Shown here: positions 12,310 through 12,873 of the stretch, piece after piece
Numbering within the stretch: position 1 is the first letter of the stretch
Layout of the letters: every line of letters begins with the position of its first letter
From: Candidatus Altimarinota bacterium
GTDB lineage: Bacteria > Patescibacteriota > Gracilibacteria > UM-FILTER-43-11
NCBI GenBank assembly: GCA_029934675.1
Contig: JAOZLT010000022.1
Location: 1-12,873 of the forward strand
Direction of reading: 5' to 3'
Length of the DNA: 12,873 nt
Translations under genes and position numbers: made by a program
Notes under the pieces: model-generated
The model's input: only the letters and a program-made list of their open reading frames with translations
Database searches by the model: none
Told to the model about the DNA's origin: nothing

Positions 12310-12475
12310 AAAAAGAGGAAAATCGAAATCTCGCTTCACTCGCAAAATCGAAAACCTGCCTGCCGATAGGCAAGGTCGAAGGAATATTAAAATTCGAAAT
12401 CTAAATTTTTAAACATTTAAACATTCTCACTTCGTATTTGTTTCGATTTTCGAACTTCGATATTCGATTTTAAAC
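12310..12475. repeat. Low-complexity intergenic spacer with CGAAAATCG-type repeats
   Basis: AATCGAAA-type words recur on both strands (12321-12327, 12345-12353, 12394-12399, 12442-12474), so the two ends can pair imperfectly. A CCTGCCT...AGGCAAGG palindrome lies at 12355-12375 and resembles the 21-bp insert in mnmA. No gene is supported between 12300 and 12510; the stretch is the 3' side of rnc. Confidence 0.6.
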
Positions 12476-12510
12476 AGCACAAAAACCCATTCATAAAATT
12501 AAACAATCAC

Positions 12511-12873
12511 TTACCATTTAAGCCGTTTAAGAGCATCCTTCGCAGCCTCTTGCTCCGCCTGCTGTTTACTACCACCTTTCCCTTTACCAACAACCCTATC
12601 ATCGATATAAGCTCCCATAGTAAACATTTTATCATGATCCGGACCTTCATCATGCAAAAGCTGATAAAGTGGAGTAACACCTACCTTATCCTGAGCAATT
12701 TCCTGAAAATGCGATTTTGCATCAATATGCTCCCCTTTCTCTAAAATACCCTTCAAATGTACAAGTAAGAACTTCTCAATAAATATTTTAGCCTTTTCAT
12801 ATCCAAGTTCTAAATAAATCACCCCTACAACCGCCTCAAACGTATTAGCAAGAAGATAATCTTTTTCTCTTCA
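12511..12873 (-). CDS. rnc: Ribonuclease III, C-terminal part (runs off the window)
   Basis: RNase III cuts double-stranded RNA in rRNA maturation. The visible part begins REKDYLLANTFEAVVGVIYL, which matches the end of the catalytic domain; the signature Glu is present but the preceding Asp of the usual LAD is Asn. The double-stranded RNA-binding domain runs from DAKSHFQEIAQ through TPLYQLLHDEGPDHDKMF to GKGKGGSKQQAEQEAAKDAL, ending LKRLKW. The N-terminal two fifths lie beyond position 12873. The last complete codon in the window (12873-12871) reads TGA in frame, at the place where relatives have a conserved glycine; the apparent GTG start at 12822 is internal to the domain and should not be used. 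Confidence in the family is high. Confidence 0.93.

Overview
The window is AT-rich: sampled lines run at about one third G+C. It is densely coded and looks bacterial. The combination of small genes, mostly absent Shine-Dalgarno motifs, short intergenic gaps full of low-complexity repeats, a RAYT-type transposase relic and the protein styles (MnmA, a TRM11-like methylase, a KhpB without Jag_N) fits a member of the Patescibacteria (Candidate Phyla Radiation). That assignment is inference from family resemblance. I cannot name the lineage with confidence. None of 15 genes ends in TGA (9 TAA, 6 TAG).

Layout. 1-600 is non-coding: a repeat, a terminator at 134-166 and several inverted repeats. 608-1285 is an orphan gene of much higher G+C with a structured leader, a clear ribosome binding site and a strong terminator at 1399-1430. 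1481-2488 is nadA (quinolinate synthase), standing alone. On the minus strand lie mnmA (4244-2991) and a small helical protein gene (2895-2497) whose natural 5' end carries an in-frame TAA. A CPA2-type cation/proton antiporter (4436-5593, plus) converges with an unrecognised 267-residue gene (6398-5595, minus), behind which sits a TRM11-like methyltransferase (7582-6461, minus). A frameshifted RAYT transposase (7666-8221), a membrane-anchored protein with a worn Ada-like tail (8238-8708) and a TIM-barrel sugar isomerase-like protein (8769-9506) follow on the plus strand. Next is the classical rpmH-rnpA-yidC-khpB cluster (9641-11839), here without dnaA in front. 11994-12200 is a second orphan small gene with its own near-consensus promoter, ribosome binding site and terminator. 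The window ends in the C-terminal half of rnc (RNase III, minus strand).

How the genes fit together. The rpmH-rnpA-yidC-khpB block joins ribosome protein L34, the RNase P protein, the membrane insertase and an RNA-binding KH/R3H protein. mnmA and the TRM11-like gene act on tRNA (or other RNA), and rnc acts on double-stranded RNA, so RNA maturation is the commonest theme. nadA supplies one step of NAD synthesis, but no nadB or nadC is visible.

The most striking feature is that mnmA has apparently absorbed three different repeat sequences in frame. One (a 39-bp tandem repeat encoding Cys-x-Cys units) is shared with the intergenic hairpin before rpmH. Another (a short palindrome) resembles one in the 12.3-kb spacer. 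Other points of interest are the two G+C-rich orphan genes with structured untranslated regions, an altered ion-site motif in the antiporter, loss of metal ligands in the TIM-barrel protein, an Ig-like domain on YidC, and an in-frame TGA at a conserved glycine position of rnc on the window edge.
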